Positions 35,249-43,892 of a DNA stretch of 64,000 bases are shown in pieces; within the stretch, counting starts at the first letter, position 1; each line of letters starts with the position of its first letter. The DNA is from SABI01 sp963678555. Its GTDB lineage: Bacteria; Spirochaetota; Spirochaetia; Sphaerochaetales; Sphaerochaetaceae. The stretch lies in the NCBI GenBank assembly GCA_963678555.2, contig OY782871.2:248001-312000 (forward strand), in the 5' to 3' direction. Made by a program: the position numbers and the translations under genes. The notes under the pieces are model-generated. The model was not told the origin of the DNA. It worked only from the letters and a program-made list of their open reading frames with translations, and made no database searches.

Positions 35249-35853
35249 GCACACAGAACTCACCCGCATGGGTATATACTGATACAGTAAAAGACCACTT
35301 CATGAATCCTAAGAACCTCTGGACTGATGATTCGTATCAGCCGGATGGAGAAGGCATGGTCGGCTCCATGGCATGCGGTGATCAGATGCGAGTCGGGATC
35401 ACCGTGAAGGACGACAGGATAGAGACCCTCAAGTGGCAGACCTATGGATGTGCCAGTGCAATCGCCAGTACCTCCATGATGAGTGAGATGGCTATAGGAA
35501 TGAGTCTCAAGGAAGCCTATAACCTGACACCGGAGAGTATCACCGACCATCTGGGGGGACTCCCTCAGCACAAGTTCCACTGTTCGGTGCTTGGTGACAA
35601 GGCACTGAGAGCGGCTATCGACAACTACCTGGAGAGGCAGAACAGACCTAACCCGTATAAGGCCTCGGTCGCGAAGATCATCTGTGAGTGCAAGGGGATC
35701 ACCGATCAGAGAATCGAAGAGCTGGTGAAGAACAAAGAGGCTACGACTCTCGATGAACTGCGTGATATCACACAGTTCGGGACCGTCTGCGGCAAATGCC
35801 GTTTCAAGGTGCAGCAGCTGTTCGACGAGTACAAGCACATCTACAACGTCTGA
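35245..35853 (+). CDS. nifU: NifU-like Fe-S scaffold (IscU domain plus BFD [2Fe-2S] domain)
   Basis: 202 residues. The N-terminal IscU-type domain (1-125) has the three cluster cysteines in GSMACGDQMRVGI, TYGCASAIAST and HKFHCSVLGDKAL. The C-terminal region (about 145-202) is a bacterioferritin-associated-ferredoxin-like domain, CECKGITDQRIEELV plus FGTVCGKCRFKVQQLF, which would bind a second [2Fe-2S]. The third, Nfu-type domain of full NifU is missing, so this is the two-domain form common in spirochaetes and epsilonproteobacteria. It is coupled to the desulfurase. The convergent next gene ends only 7 bases away. Confidence 0.92.
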   Translation: MSTQNSPAWVYTDTVKDHFMNPKNLWTDDSYQPDGEGMVGSMACGDQMRVGITVKDDRIETLKWQTYGCASAIASTSMMSEMAIGMSLKEAYNLTPESITDHLGGLPQHKFHCSVLGDKALRAAIDNYLERQNRPNPYKASVAKIICECKGITDQRIEELVKNKEATTLDELRDITQFGTVCGKCRFKVQQLFDEYKHIYNV

Positions 35854-35860
35854 TCCTCAA

Positions 35861-37582
35861 TCAGCATCCGTCGTGGAACTCACTTCCTCCGATGAACTCC
35901 CTCAGGAGGGACTCGGGGGGAACCATCATCGGATTGATGGGATAGATGTTCTCCAGGAAGGCGATAAGACGACGTGCTGTCGGGTAGGCTTCGCTTGCAT
36001 CAGGTTTCACAGTCTTGAGAAGCGGTTCGGCGAAGGCCTTGAGGACGGCGAGTTCGTATTCGAGGGCTGAGTTGATCATGACATCCGCCTCATTCTGATA
36101 CGGGAATATATGTCTGCTCTCACCGCGTTCCACCGACGGCCACATCTCGAGTGTCTGCTGTGCGCTCGTTCCCCGGTAGCGATGGTCCCTCACGATCCTG
36201 CGAAGAATCCTGTTATCCGTCGTGCTCACTCTGTTGTGGTCATCAAGGTTGAGCTGTGTCAGGGCTGAAATATAGATTCTGAAGGTGGTGGCGCTGTCCA
36301 CACCGGGGGCCAGTGACGGGTTGAGTCCGTGGATTCCTTCAATCAGAAGTATCGTATTCTTCTGGAGCGTGATGGCCGGCTGATCAAAGTACCGCTTTCC
36401 CCCTTCAGTGAACTCAAAACGGGGAATCTGAACACTCCTGCCGTCATACAGGTCTGCCAGATTCTCTCTGAACAGAGCAAGGTCGAGTGCTTCGAGAGCT
36501 TCGAAGTCGATGTTTCCCTCGTCATCCAGAGGAACCTCATGCTTTGACCGATAGTAGTTGTCAAGTGATATCTGGACCGGCTGGTAGCCGAGCAGCCTGA
36601 GCTGCAGAGCCAGCCTCATGGTAAACGTGGTCTTTCCCGAGGAGGAAGGGCCTGCTATGAATACAACTCTGACCTGTTTTCTCTCTGCTATCTCCTCAGC
36701 GACCGAACTGATCTTTCTCTGCTGCAGGTTCTCATTCATTCTGATGAAGGTCCGTATCTGGTCGGAACCGCAGATGGCGTTCATGGCACCGATACAGTCC
36801 ACATGAAGGATGTTTCCCCACTCCTTTGATTCATTGAAAACCGAGAACAGGAGGGGATTGTCGCGAAAGGGAGGCATGCTCGTGTAGGATGAACTGAGGG
36901 GATACCGCAGAAGCAGTCCGCAGTTCCCGTAGGGGCGTAATTCCCACAGGGGGGTCAGTGAGGAGTTTGAAAGAAGCGGTTCAAAGGAGATGTCGAGGAA
37001 ATCACCGCAGGCATAGAGGGGAATGGTAGGGTCGTTACGGTAATCGAGCAGCTGTCGGGTTGCCTTGAAACCGATCTTCCCGAAGTAGTCGGTAGCCTGT
37101 TCATAGGCAGCGATATAGAGGCGGATCGGCAGGGCCGATTCCACTATCCTGCGCATCTGTGTCTCGAGAGCTGTGATGTCTTCAGGCGTCAGTTCCTGCA
37201 GGTCTTCGTAGGAAAAGTAGAATCCGTTCCCGAGCGAGTGCCCGATGACCAGGCGCCTGGTGGAAAAGAGTGTGTGACTTGCATAGGCGAGAAGATAGCT
37301 GAGCGTATGCCGGTACATCCTCTTCCCTATCGGAGAGAACATCTGCACAGGTTCCGCCGTACCGTCAATCACCAGAGACTGGGAGAGACACATCACCTCC
37401 TTGTTGACCTGCAATGCAATCACAGGGTCCTTCTCATAGGGGTCATTGACCCTCCCGTCCCGGGCATGGAGGGACAGGAACTCCCCGGCTGTAGTTCCCT
37501 GCTGAATTTTGTACTCCTGTCCGCGATAGGTAAGGGTAATGATATGCTCTTTGAATTCCTTCATACGTTCCGGTCTGTTCAT
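35861..37582 (-). CDS. Nucleoside kinase with N-terminal TGS-like and ThrRS-editing-like domains
   Basis: 573 residues. Residues 1-70 resemble a TGS domain; residues 70-250 resemble the threonyl/alanyl-tRNA-synthetase second additional domain, with RHTLSYLLAYA and HSLGNGFYFSY. The C-terminal part is a uridine-kinase-like P-loop enzyme: Walker A FIAGPSSSGKTTF, ISLDNYYRS and IEGIHGLNP. This fused nucleoside kinase is widespread in spirochaetes, clostridia and Bacteroidetes. The start ATG has GAGGAG seven bases upstream. It is the last gene of a four-gene minus-strand operon. Confidence 0.88.
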   Translation of the reverse strand: MNRPERMKEFKEHIITLTYRGQEYKIQQGTTAGEFLSLHARDGRVNDPYEKDPVIALQVNKEVMCLSQSLVIDGTAEPVQMFSPIGKRMYRHTLSYLLAYASHTLFSTRRLVIGHSLGNGFYFSYEDLQELTPEDITALETQMRRIVESALPIRLYIAAYEQATDYFGKIGFKATRQLLDYRNDPTIPLYACGDFLDISFEPLLSNSSLTPLWELRPYGNCGLLLRYPLSSSYTSMPPFRDNPLLFSVFNESKEWGNILHVDCIGAMNAICGSDQIRTFIRMNENLQQRKISSVAEEIAERKQVRVVFIAGPSSSGKTTFTMRLALQLRLLGYQPVQISLDNYYRSKHEVPLDDEGNIDFEALEALDLALFRENLADLYDGRSVQIPRFEFTEGGKRYFDQPAITLQKNTILLIEGIHGLNPSLAPGVDSATTFRIYISALTQLNLDDHNRVSTTDNRILRRIVRDHRYRGTSAQQTLEMWPSVERGESRHIFPYQNEADVMINSALEYELAVLKAFAEPLLKTVKPDASEAYPTARRLIAFLENIYPINPMMVPPESLLREFIGGSEFHDGC

Positions 37583-37591
37583 GGTATCTCC

Positions 37592-38644
37592 TCAGGTGAC
37601 TTCGTAGCCCCAGTAGATGCTCTCTACCCAGTGCAGCACGGTCTGATGATCAACATCAGGAAGTGTAAGGGCTGTCTCTGCACTGAGATACGTCTTCTCT
37701 GCGATACGGGAAAGATCAGACAGGGAAAGTCCGGTATGTTCGAACGGTGCACGTGATACGGCGTGAAGTGTCTTCGGAATGTCCTGTATGTGAGATGCAA
37801 GTACCATGTCATACACGCTCAGCATCTGAGACACTATCTCAGCAGTTTCCGCTGCCCATTCTTCCGGCAGTGCCCGGTTGAGGTTTCTGACCATATGGGG
37901 GAATACGAGGACCGAACTCTGGGCGCGGTGCAGGTCACTGACCGAGGTGACAGCCCGCACGCATGCATCGAGGAGCCCGGGAGGGTAACAGTTCTGTGCC
38001 GAGGCAACCAGATGAGAGCAGAGTGCCATGAGCTCTCTGGAGTCTTCTGCACTCCGGGTATACACCGCATTCACGGCATGTGAAGTGTACAACGCATGGG
38101 CCTCCAGCAGCAGCTGCCATGCGAACGATTCCTTCGGGACCCGGGTGAACATGTCATAGATGCCACTCAGAAGGGAGGCCATATCGACAGCCACTGTAAG
38201 CGGAGGCCTGTTTCTGAGCAGCTTCTCATCTATCACCGTCAGGGAGGGAATGAGGCGACTGTCGTAGCTGTAGCAGCCAGTCGATGTAAGGTAGCGCCCC
38301 GTGAGAGAACGGGTGGAGCTGTAGGTCGTAGGAATCACGACTATGTCAAACGGAATCTTCCTGGGTTTCTCATACAGATCTGCGAGTGAGAGTTTCACCG
38401 TGTCAGAGGTTGCCTCGTCACCGATGATGATCAGTACATCACAGGTCGCTCCCCTGAGAGCCCGGTCGGAAAGAGTACTCTTGACAGTCTTTACAGGAAG
38501 TACCTGCTCGGGAGTATCCCATATGACCAGAGGATCCGACCATCCCTGTTCCTCCAGCCATTGACTCAGCTGTTCCGTGATTCCAGAGAGGGTGATGTAC
38601 GAACTTGAGCCGTACAACGTGTTGAGCGGTTCGTGGCTACTCAT
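37592..38644 (-). CDS. Degenerate iron-alcohol-dehydrogenase-like protein (copy 1)
   Basis: 350 residues with the Fe-ADH/glycerol-dehydrogenase fold: DIVVIPTTYSSTRSLTGRY matches the iPTTagTGSE segment, and LIPSLTVIDEKLLRNRPPL matches the PdlvivDP.l..slP segment. Where Fe-ADHs have GMDALTHAIE (two metal ligands, Asp and His), this protein has DMASLLSGIY, losing both. A later HRAQSSVLVFPHMV resembles the HG.anailPhV segment and keeps one His. I infer loss of metal-dependent catalysis and perhaps a structural or sensing role. It overlaps the next paralogue upstream by four bases. Confidence 0.65.
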   Translation of the reverse strand: MSSHEPLNTLYGSSSYITLSGITEQLSQWLEEQGWSDPLVIWDTPEQVLPVKTVKSTLSDRALRGATCDVLIIIGDEATSDTVKLSLADLYEKPRKIPFDIVVIPTTYSSTRSLTGRYLTSTGCYSYDSRLIPSLTVIDEKLLRNRPPLTVAVDMASLLSGIYDMFTRVPKESFAWQLLLEAHALYTSHAVNAVYTRSAEDSRELMALCSHLVASAQNCYPPGLLDACVRAVTSVSDLHRAQSSVLVFPHMVRNLNRALPEEWAAETAEIVSQMLSVYDMVLASHIQDIPKTLHAVSRAPFEHTGLSLSDLSRIAEKTYLSAETALTLPDVDHQTVLHWVESIYWGYEVT

Positions 38645-39546
38645 CGTGCTTCCTCCCTGAGATATCCGAAGAATGTACTGAGAAGGTTGTCGGTCTCTCG
38701 TTCACACAGGATCTGTTCAAGACGACTCGAGAGCAGCCGGAGGGTTGTCTCTTTCTGATCGTCACATATGCCCTCTTTCCAGAAAGAGACCCAGGAGGCC
38801 ACATCGGGCTCTGAGATGAGCTGCCCGATGCCTGCGTACAGATCTCCATACTCACCGCGGATGAGGTGTACAAGTGGAAGCAGTAGCATACCTGCACTGT
38901 CGAATATCGTGAATGGATGGACGGTGATGTGTTCCATCAGAGATATGATCTGATTGTCTTTCCTGTTTCTTCCCATTTCCACCGTTATCGGAAGGATCGT
39001 CGTTGTCAGATAGCTTGCCTGCCGTCTTGATTCACTGAGAGCCCCGATAACTCTGAGAGCCCGGGACAGGATGTAGCGTGCATCACTTGTGATCATCGGG
39101 TCGTATGGTTCTATGAGGGAGGCTAGCAGGTAGAAGAGAGAGAGTGTGACAAGCTGTTTGATCTCCGTGTGCTTCAATCGTCCCGAAGGAACCTCATCAA
39201 TCACCATCAGGGCGATATCCCGCCGGGCGGCGATAAGCTGTGAGGGGGAGATCAGCCCCGAGGGGATCAGAATCAGAGGTATCTCCTGTGGCAGACTGCT
39301 GAGAGCGTCGAGCGCGAGTCCCAGTTCCCCCGTGCCCCCGAGAACGATCATTGCGTCGACGGGTTCCTCAGAACTCTGCTGCAACGGTTGTATGCGGGTC
39401 CTTATATACGGGTCGCCTGAGGAGCGGACGATCCACTCAGGGTTTCGTATCCCCAGATCCTCCAGATGGGTCTGCAGAGTTGAAAGAGCTCCCTTTCCTT
39501 CGATCAGTCTCATCGTCCCTGTCAGATACCTTCGGCCGGGTTTCAT
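38641..39546 (-). CDS. Degenerate iron-alcohol-dehydrogenase-like protein (copy 2)
   Basis: 301 residues, a second, more degraded member of the same fold. MIVLGGTGELGLALDALSSL recalls the NAD loop GGGS.lD.aK, and PLILIPSGLISPSQ recalls PTTagTGSE. The DAxxHAxE ligand segment reads LFYLLASLIEPY, with Asp and His gone but the final Glu kept. Stop and start codons overlap by four bases (ATGA) with both neighbours, so the three genes are strictly coupled. The assignment rests on motif alignment by eye and on the neighbouring paralogue; function is unknown. Confidence 0.5.
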   Translation of the reverse strand: MKPGRRYLTGTMRLIEGKGALSTLQTHLEDLGIRNPEWIVRSSGDPYIRTRIQPLQQSSEEPVDAMIVLGGTGELGLALDALSSLPQEIPLILIPSGLISPSQLIAARRDIALMVIDEVPSGRLKHTEIKQLVTLSLFYLLASLIEPYDPMITSDARYILSRALRVIGALSESRRQASYLTTTILPITVEMGRNRKDNQIISLMEHITVHPFTIFDSAGMLLLPLVHLIRGEYGDLYAGIGQLISEPDVASWVSFWKEGICDDQKETTLRLLSSRLEQILCERETDNLLSTFFGYLREEAR

Positions 39547-40022
39547 CGCCTACCTCCCTGTATCTGCAATCTGAGCAGAACGAAATGCATCCAGTAGCGG
39601 GCCCAGCGGGCGAGTGATGACAACGACCTGTCATATGCAATGGAACGCACCTTATGTGATCGGTACATCCAGTGTATCAGGTGGCGGGTGAGTGAGGGAT
39701 CCCCCTCTGTCCTCAGGTAGTTCTGAGCGTACAGGTCATGTACAGGAAGTGTCCCGCTGCGGTAGAATGGAGGTAGGATGATGCTCCCTCTCAGTACCGC
39801 CTCCTGCGGGCAGGGGATCAGGCGCCGTGTTGTCTTGATGATTCGTACGCAGAGAGTGAGTGTCTCCTGTGAGTCCTCATACGAGATGGAGAATGCGTCC
39901 CCTTCCTTCAGGAACAGCAGATCGCGGGAGGAGTCAGGGTCCACAGTAGTAACGCACTGCAGATGGCGGGCAAGAAGAGGGAGTCTTCCTCTGCCCCATC
40001 GTTGTTGTAAAAATGTATTCAT
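39543..40022 (-). CDS. Hypothetical protein, first gene of the pseudo-ADH operon
   Basis: 159 residues, no recognised domain. The central part (about 36-95) looks like mixed beta strands (DAFSISYEDSQETLTLCVRII); the C-terminal third is basic, helical and aromatic (LIHWMYRSHKV, RWARYWMHFVLL), which suggests a membrane- or nucleic-acid-associated helix. There is no ribosome-binding site; the promoter -10 (TACAAT) ends 10 bases before the ATG, so the operon mRNA is predicted leaderless. It is coupled to the degenerate ADH copy 2 by an ATGA overlap. Confidence 0.6.
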   Translation of the reverse strand: MNTFLQQRWGRGRLPLLARHLQCVTTVDPDSSRDLLFLKEGDAFSISYEDSQETLTLCVRIIKTTRRLIPCPQEAVLRGSIILPPFYRSGTLPVHDLYAQNYLRTEGDPSLTRHLIHWMYRSHKVRSIAYDRSLSSLARWARYWMHFVLLRLQIQGGRR

Positions 40023-40032
40023 CTCAGGCAGT

Positions 40033-40061
40033 ATTGTACCCTTTCACCGGAGGGTGAGCAA
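40033..40061 (-). promoter_or_regulatory. Leaderless-type promoter of the pseudo-ADH/nucleoside-kinase operon
   Basis: Minus strand: TTGCTC (40061-40056), 17-base spacer, TACAAT (40038-40033), then 10 bases to the ATG at 40022, with no Shine-Dalgarno. It is divergent from the AOR-like promoter at 40071, nine bases away. Confidence 0.7.
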
Positions 40062-40070
40062 GATGAAAGA

Positions 40071-40099
40071 TTGACGAACGATGCGTTCACGGGGATACT
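40071..40099 (+). promoter_or_regulatory. Promoter of the AOR-like gene
   Basis: TTGACG (40071-40076), 17-base spacer, GATACT (40094-40099), 24 bases before the ATG at 40123, which has a GGAGG site. Being back-to-back with the minus-strand promoter, a single regulator could control both operons. Confidence 0.65.
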
Positions 40100-40122
40100 G
40101 TGAATAGAGGGAGGAGGTGAAG

Positions 40123-41838
40123 ATGGAGAAAAAACGACCTACGCTGCAGTATCTGCTTATTGATCTTGCCAGGGAACAGTGGAAGGTCCTTTCGCTTGGA
40201 GAGGAACCCTCCAGGAAGCTCCTCGGAGGCTCCGGAGTGGCAATCGAACTCTACTCGAGACATCAGGAGGTGAGTGAAGGCCCGATAGCCTCACCGATAG
40301 TCTTCTCGAACGGACTGCTGGGCGGACTCAACACTGCGAATCCCTCCCAGCTCACCATCGCCTCGGTATCTCCGCTTTCCCGCGCTGTCAGACTGTCCGG
40401 CGGCATGAGCCGCTTCCCATCTCTTCTTTCATCCTGCGGTTTTCATTCCATCGTTCTTGTCGGTTCGGCACGGAGGCAGATGCTCATCCGTATCGATGAG
40501 CAGGGAGTGACATTCACAGCAAGCGAGCATCTGATCGGGAAGCGCATCAGCGAGTCCATCAGAACCCTGAACCTCACGAAGGATCAGAGCGCGCTGCTGA
40601 TCGGACCTGCAGGAGAGCGGGAGGTGCCCTATGCCTCCATCATGAGCGATCTGACCGCTATCGATAGAGAGGGCTTCGGTGCAGTCCTCGGAATGAAGAG
40701 AATTAAAGGAATTATCGTCAGCGGTGGAAGTTACAGCTATACCGCAGGAAGCCGTGAACAGACCCTCAAGGACCTTGCGGATCTTGATTCGGCTATAAAC
40801 TCCAGCTACCTTGCGCGCCTCTCTCACGATGAGGGGCAGTTGTATCCTGTACGGGTCGCCATGGAGAAGGGTGCCGCCTCTGTCCGTCATGGATCGGGCC
40901 GGTTCGATCCAAGGATGAAACACCTGTGCTTCAGTGAACATCCTCAATTGTACAGTATTGATGAGAAGGGCCGGATTCTGTATCAGGGGGAGGGTATGCT
41001 CATCCCTGTCACTGCCTTGATGATGCTTGCCTTCGGCTCGAACATCGGAAACTATGACCCGCAGCTTGCTATGAGGTTCGTTTCAACGTCTCTGGAAGCA
41101 GGACTGGATCCCGTAAGCACTGCACGGGTGGTTTCCTGGTGTATGGAGGCTTCCCACCGTGGAGTCTGCACCGACTTCGGTGTTACCTACCGGGATGTTT
41201 CTTCAGTCGAGGATCTGATAGATCAGATAGCAAAGAGCCCTTCGGGTTCTGTTCTCCTGAAGGGGACCGCGGGCCTTGCAGAGCAGTATCAGGCTACGCA
41301 GTTCATAACCGGTATCAATGGGAAGGAGACGCTTCCGGTCGACCCGAGAGGTGCCTACGGACAGGCACTGGTCATGGCACTCGGCTATGACTATCTGCTT
41401 CCCGGTGAGCTGCTCACTCCTCAGGCCAATATGAGGAAGGTTCAGGGCAAGGGGAAGGAGGTTCTGGAAAGCGAACTTCTGTATCTGCTGTCCACAGCCT
41501 TCGGTCTTTCGTATGACCAGATGTTTTCCCTGAAGGTGAAGAAAGGACGTACCTTGCGCACAAAAGGATCCGGTCTGGAAATCCTTCAAACCCTTCTGAG
41601 TCGCCTGTATGGGGTGAACTATGATGCAGAGGATCTGATGAGAGTTGCTCTGAGGATTCTCCTGAACTATGAAAAGGTGAGCGGTCGTTTCGCTGACTCT
41701 GTTCATGTGCCTCTCCAGTGGTTGATTGATGGATCAAGCAACCTGAATGACGAATCAACCGTTCCCTTTACAAAGATCTATGAAGAGTATCTTCATGAGA
41801 GGGAACTGTTGGTGGTGGAGTATGCCGCGGCGGATTAG
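40123..41838 (+). CDS. Degenerate aldehyde:ferredoxin oxidoreductase-like protein
   Basis: 571 residues with AOR architecture: N-terminal domain (LIDLAREQWKVLSL, LLGGSGVAIELY), and FGSNIGNYDPQLAMRF / EAGLDPVSTARVVSWCMEA matching the tungstopterin domain segment GPNLGI.D...Y.LDTIS.G. The Fe-S motif CxxCxxxC reads LCFSEHPQL, keeping one Cys only. The pterin loop DPRG..G..LGYATS.RGACH reads DPRGAYGQALVMALGYDYLLPG, without the Cys and His. It cannot hold the [4Fe-4S] cluster, so AOR catalysis is very unlikely. The ATG at 40123 is chosen over an upstream GTG because of the GGAGG spacing. The 3' end overlaps the next gene by 17 bases. Confidence 0.72.
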   Translation: MEKKRPTLQYLLIDLAREQWKVLSLGEEPSRKLLGGSGVAIELYSRHQEVSEGPIASPIVFSNGLLGGLNTANPSQLTIASVSPLSRAVRLSGGMSRFPSLLSSCGFHSIVLVGSARRQMLIRIDEQGVTFTASEHLIGKRISESIRTLNLTKDQSALLIGPAGEREVPYASIMSDLTAIDREGFGAVLGMKRIKGIIVSGGSYSYTAGSREQTLKDLADLDSAINSSYLARLSHDEGQLYPVRVAMEKGAASVRHGSGRFDPRMKHLCFSEHPQLYSIDEKGRILYQGEGMLIPVTALMMLAFGSNIGNYDPQLAMRFVSTSLEAGLDPVSTARVVSWCMEASHRGVCTDFGVTYRDVSSVEDLIDQIAKSPSGSVLLKGTAGLAEQYQATQFITGINGKETLPVDPRGAYGQALVMALGYDYLLPGELLTPQANMRKVQGKGKEVLESELLYLLSTAFGLSYDQMFSLKVKKGRTLRTKGSGLEILQTLLSRLYGVNYDAEDLMRVALRILLNYEKVSGRFADSVHVPLQWLIDGSSNLNDESTVPFTKIYEEYLHERELLVVEYAAAD

Positions 41839-43195
41839 CGTACTGGTATCTCTTGCTCTCCTGCTGGTTGGATTCAATCATATTTCTGCACGACTTGTGG
41901 ATTTCTCCTTTCTCGGACTCAATGATTCCATGACTGTCGGTCTTGTCCAGAATGCGGATGATCTGCGCTCCTACGGAGCTGTTGTGACAGCACGGTTCTC
42001 TCCGGGATATATGTTCCGCATAGAGGCCGCAGGGCTCACGATGAGATCCTCCGTCGATGATGGTACGGGGTCCCGTTATGATGAACTGGTCGGTGAAGCC
42101 GGATGGTTTCATACCTTCAGCTTCGCCATCGAAGGGTATGATGTCGGGTATGACCTGTATGCACTGGCGGGAGTGTTCCTGGGCGGCAATCTCGGGTTTC
42201 AGACGATTCAGAATACCTGGCACGAGATGAACAGCATCCCTGAGGTGTTTCTTCCCTACTGCCGGGGAGATTCCATCAGTCTCTATCCGCGGGTATCTCA
42301 GGGACAGTCTCTGAGTACACGGTTTCCGGTTCCCTGGTTCTCGAGAGCATCGTTCGACCTTACGGTCGGACAGCGGATCGATTATTCAATGGGCTACGGC
42401 TTCGATTGTGCCTTCGAGAGTTCCTTCACACAGAGGGTCTCAGCTGCCCAGTATCTCTCTCTCGGTCTGGGACTCGCATACTCAGCTGCCCTCGATGACG
42501 TGCCGCTTCATGAGATGATCGCCTTAAGCGAGTCGGGAATCTATCTGCATCTTACCGGACGGATGGGGCTTGTCGACCTTCTGTTCCGTGCCTATCTGTC
42601 GAGCGGAAGAGGCTGGGGAGGTATCGGCTTCCGGTTCGGCCGCGGTGAAGCGCAGGATCAGGAACAGGAGGGGAAGGAGAACTACGCGCTATCTCTCAGC
42701 CTGACAGTTCCCGAGAAAGCGATGGCACTGTCCGTACTCTACCATCTGGGGGAGTACCTGAGCTTCTTCCTTGCAAACAGTTTCGATGATTACATTCTCG
42801 ATATCTCAGTGAACTCCCGTCAGAATATCTCCTGGTGGAAAACCGGATTGCGCTACAGTATCGGACGAGAGCAGGGCTGGGTCGTCTCCCCGTTCATTTC
42901 CCTTTCCGCCGGAGTGCGACGCATATCGGTATTCACGAATGATCCTGTCAGTGTTGAACGGATACGGGAATTCGACTCGACCACAGCGCTGGTGAACGCC
43001 GAGATAGGAGTGCTTCTCTTCGGTAACGCATGCTACCGGATGCAGGGGGTCTCCTATGCTGTGGAATCAGCTGCCGGTCTTTCCTACTCCCCCTCGGCTC
43101 ATCTCTCTGATGATATAGCGCTGTTCGATCTTGAGTATGTGCAGAACCTTGAGGTGTACCTGCGGATCGGGATATCGATGGGAGGGGTTTTATAG
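41822..43195 (+). CDS. Exported, predicted outer-membrane beta-barrel protein, function unknown
   Basis: 457 residues. The ATG at 41822 follows GGTGGAG and gives a signal peptide (MPRRISVLVSLALLLVGF, then NHISA); longer frames from 41747 run inside the AOR-like gene. The rest is a chain of short amphipathic strands with aromatic girdle residues (FSPGYMFRIEAAGL, YVLRIGISMGG-like endings), as in outer-membrane barrels. I recognise no family. It overlaps the AOR-like gene by 17 bases and shares its last 6 bases, on the other strand, with the phosphodiesterase gene. Confidence 0.65.
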   Translation: MPRRISVLVSLALLLVGFNHISARLVDFSFLGLNDSMTVGLVQNADDLRSYGAVVTARFSPGYMFRIEAAGLTMRSSVDDGTGSRYDELVGEAGWFHTFSFAIEGYDVGYDLYALAGVFLGGNLGFQTIQNTWHEMNSIPEVFLPYCRGDSISLYPRVSQGQSLSTRFPVPWFSRASFDLTVGQRIDYSMGYGFDCAFESSFTQRVSAAQYLSLGLGLAYSAALDDVPLHEMIALSESGIYLHLTGRMGLVDLLFRAYLSSGRGWGGIGFRFGRGEAQDQEQEGKENYALSLSLTVPEKAMALSVLYHLGEYLSFFLANSFDDYILDISVNSRQNISWWKTGLRYSIGREQGWVVSPFISLSAGVRRISVFTNDPVSVERIREFDSTTALVNAEIGVLLFGNACYRMQGVSYAVESAAGLSYSPSAHLSDDIALFDLEYVQNLEVYLRIGISMGGVL

Positions 43196-43726
43196 ATCGA
43201 TATGCATCGGTTCGATCAGTTCCGCACGGTCAACCCGTTTTACCGTGATCCGGTGCTCTTCTATGATGGCGTAGCTCTCCGGGTACCCGTCTCGCGGGGA
43301 GGTGACTGATCCAGGATTCAGTGTGTACGGGTGACCGCTCCTTTTTTTCAACGATGGCACGTGCGTATGACCGGTGATGAAAATATCACTGTCGGTGAGA
43401 GCTATCGGCACCTGCGACCAGGAGGTATAATAGTCTCCGTGTGTGATTCCGATGGTGCGTCCGAAGGCTGTGATGCGAGTGTACATGAGGGGAACTGAGA
43501 TGCCTGCGTTCATGAACACCCAGGCAGGATCGACATTGCCCCGTACCTGGGTGATCGTTTTGCTCAGCGAATAAAACATATCAGTGTGATTGCCGAGCAG
43601 GGTAAAGCCCATGTCTCCAGCGAAGATGACATGATCGGCACCTTCGTCCCTCACAAGGTGTGAGATTTTCTTAAGCTGTGCAACGTTCCCGTGAAGATCC
43701 GAGAACACAAAGATTTTATTCACCAT
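43190..43726 (-). CDS. yfcE: YfcE/MJ0936-family phosphodiesterase
   Basis: 178-residue calcineurin-like metallophosphatase. Metal motifs: FVFSDLHGN (6-14), IFAGDMG, QVRGNVDP, ITHGDYY and ITGHTHVPS, ending with LNPGSVTSPRDGYPESYAII. E. coli YfcE acts on phosphodiesters in vitro; its natural substrate is unknown. A longer frame would start at a TTG that is actually the -35 box, so the ATG at 43726 is used. There is no ribosome-binding site and the -10 lies 10 bases upstream: predicted leaderless. Confidence 0.9.
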   Translation of the reverse strand: MVNKIFVFSDLHGNVAQLKKISHLVRDEGADHVIFAGDMGFTLLGNHTDMFYSLSKTITQVRGNVDPAWVFMNAGISVPLMYTRITAFGRTIGITHGDYYTSWSQVPIALTDSDIFITGHTHVPSLKKRSGHPYTLNPGSVTSPRDGYPESYAIIEEHRITVKRVDRAELIEPMHIDL

Positions 43727-43736
43727 AGGTGAAAAA

Positions 43737-43765
43737 ATAATACGAATGTAACGTACTTTTTTCAA
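43737..43765 (-). promoter_or_regulatory. Leaderless-type promoter of yfcE
   Basis: Minus strand: TTGAAA (43765-43760), 17-base spacer, TATTAT (43742-43737), then 10 T/C/A bases to the ATG. No Shine-Dalgarno. Confidence 0.75.
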
Positions 43766-43841
43766 GTGGAAATGTTCTTCTTATATCACATTACATTCCC
43801 TGCATCAGTGGCGGTAACCGTATGCTGCAGGTGAAATACCA

Positions 43842-43870
43842 TTGCTCAGCCGATGTGAATGAATTAGAAT
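43842..43870 (+). promoter_or_regulatory. Promoter of the alpha/beta-hydrolase gene
   Basis: TTGCTC (43842-43847), 17-base spacer, TAGAAT (43865-43870), 22 bases before the ATG at 43893. Confidence 0.55.
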
Positions 43871-43892
43871 GAGCACAAAGAGGAGGATCGCG

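Noticed and set aside
43726..43765. Longer yfcE start at TTG 43765
   Set aside because: The TTG is the first three bases of the -35 hexamer TTGAAA, so it would not be in the mRNA.
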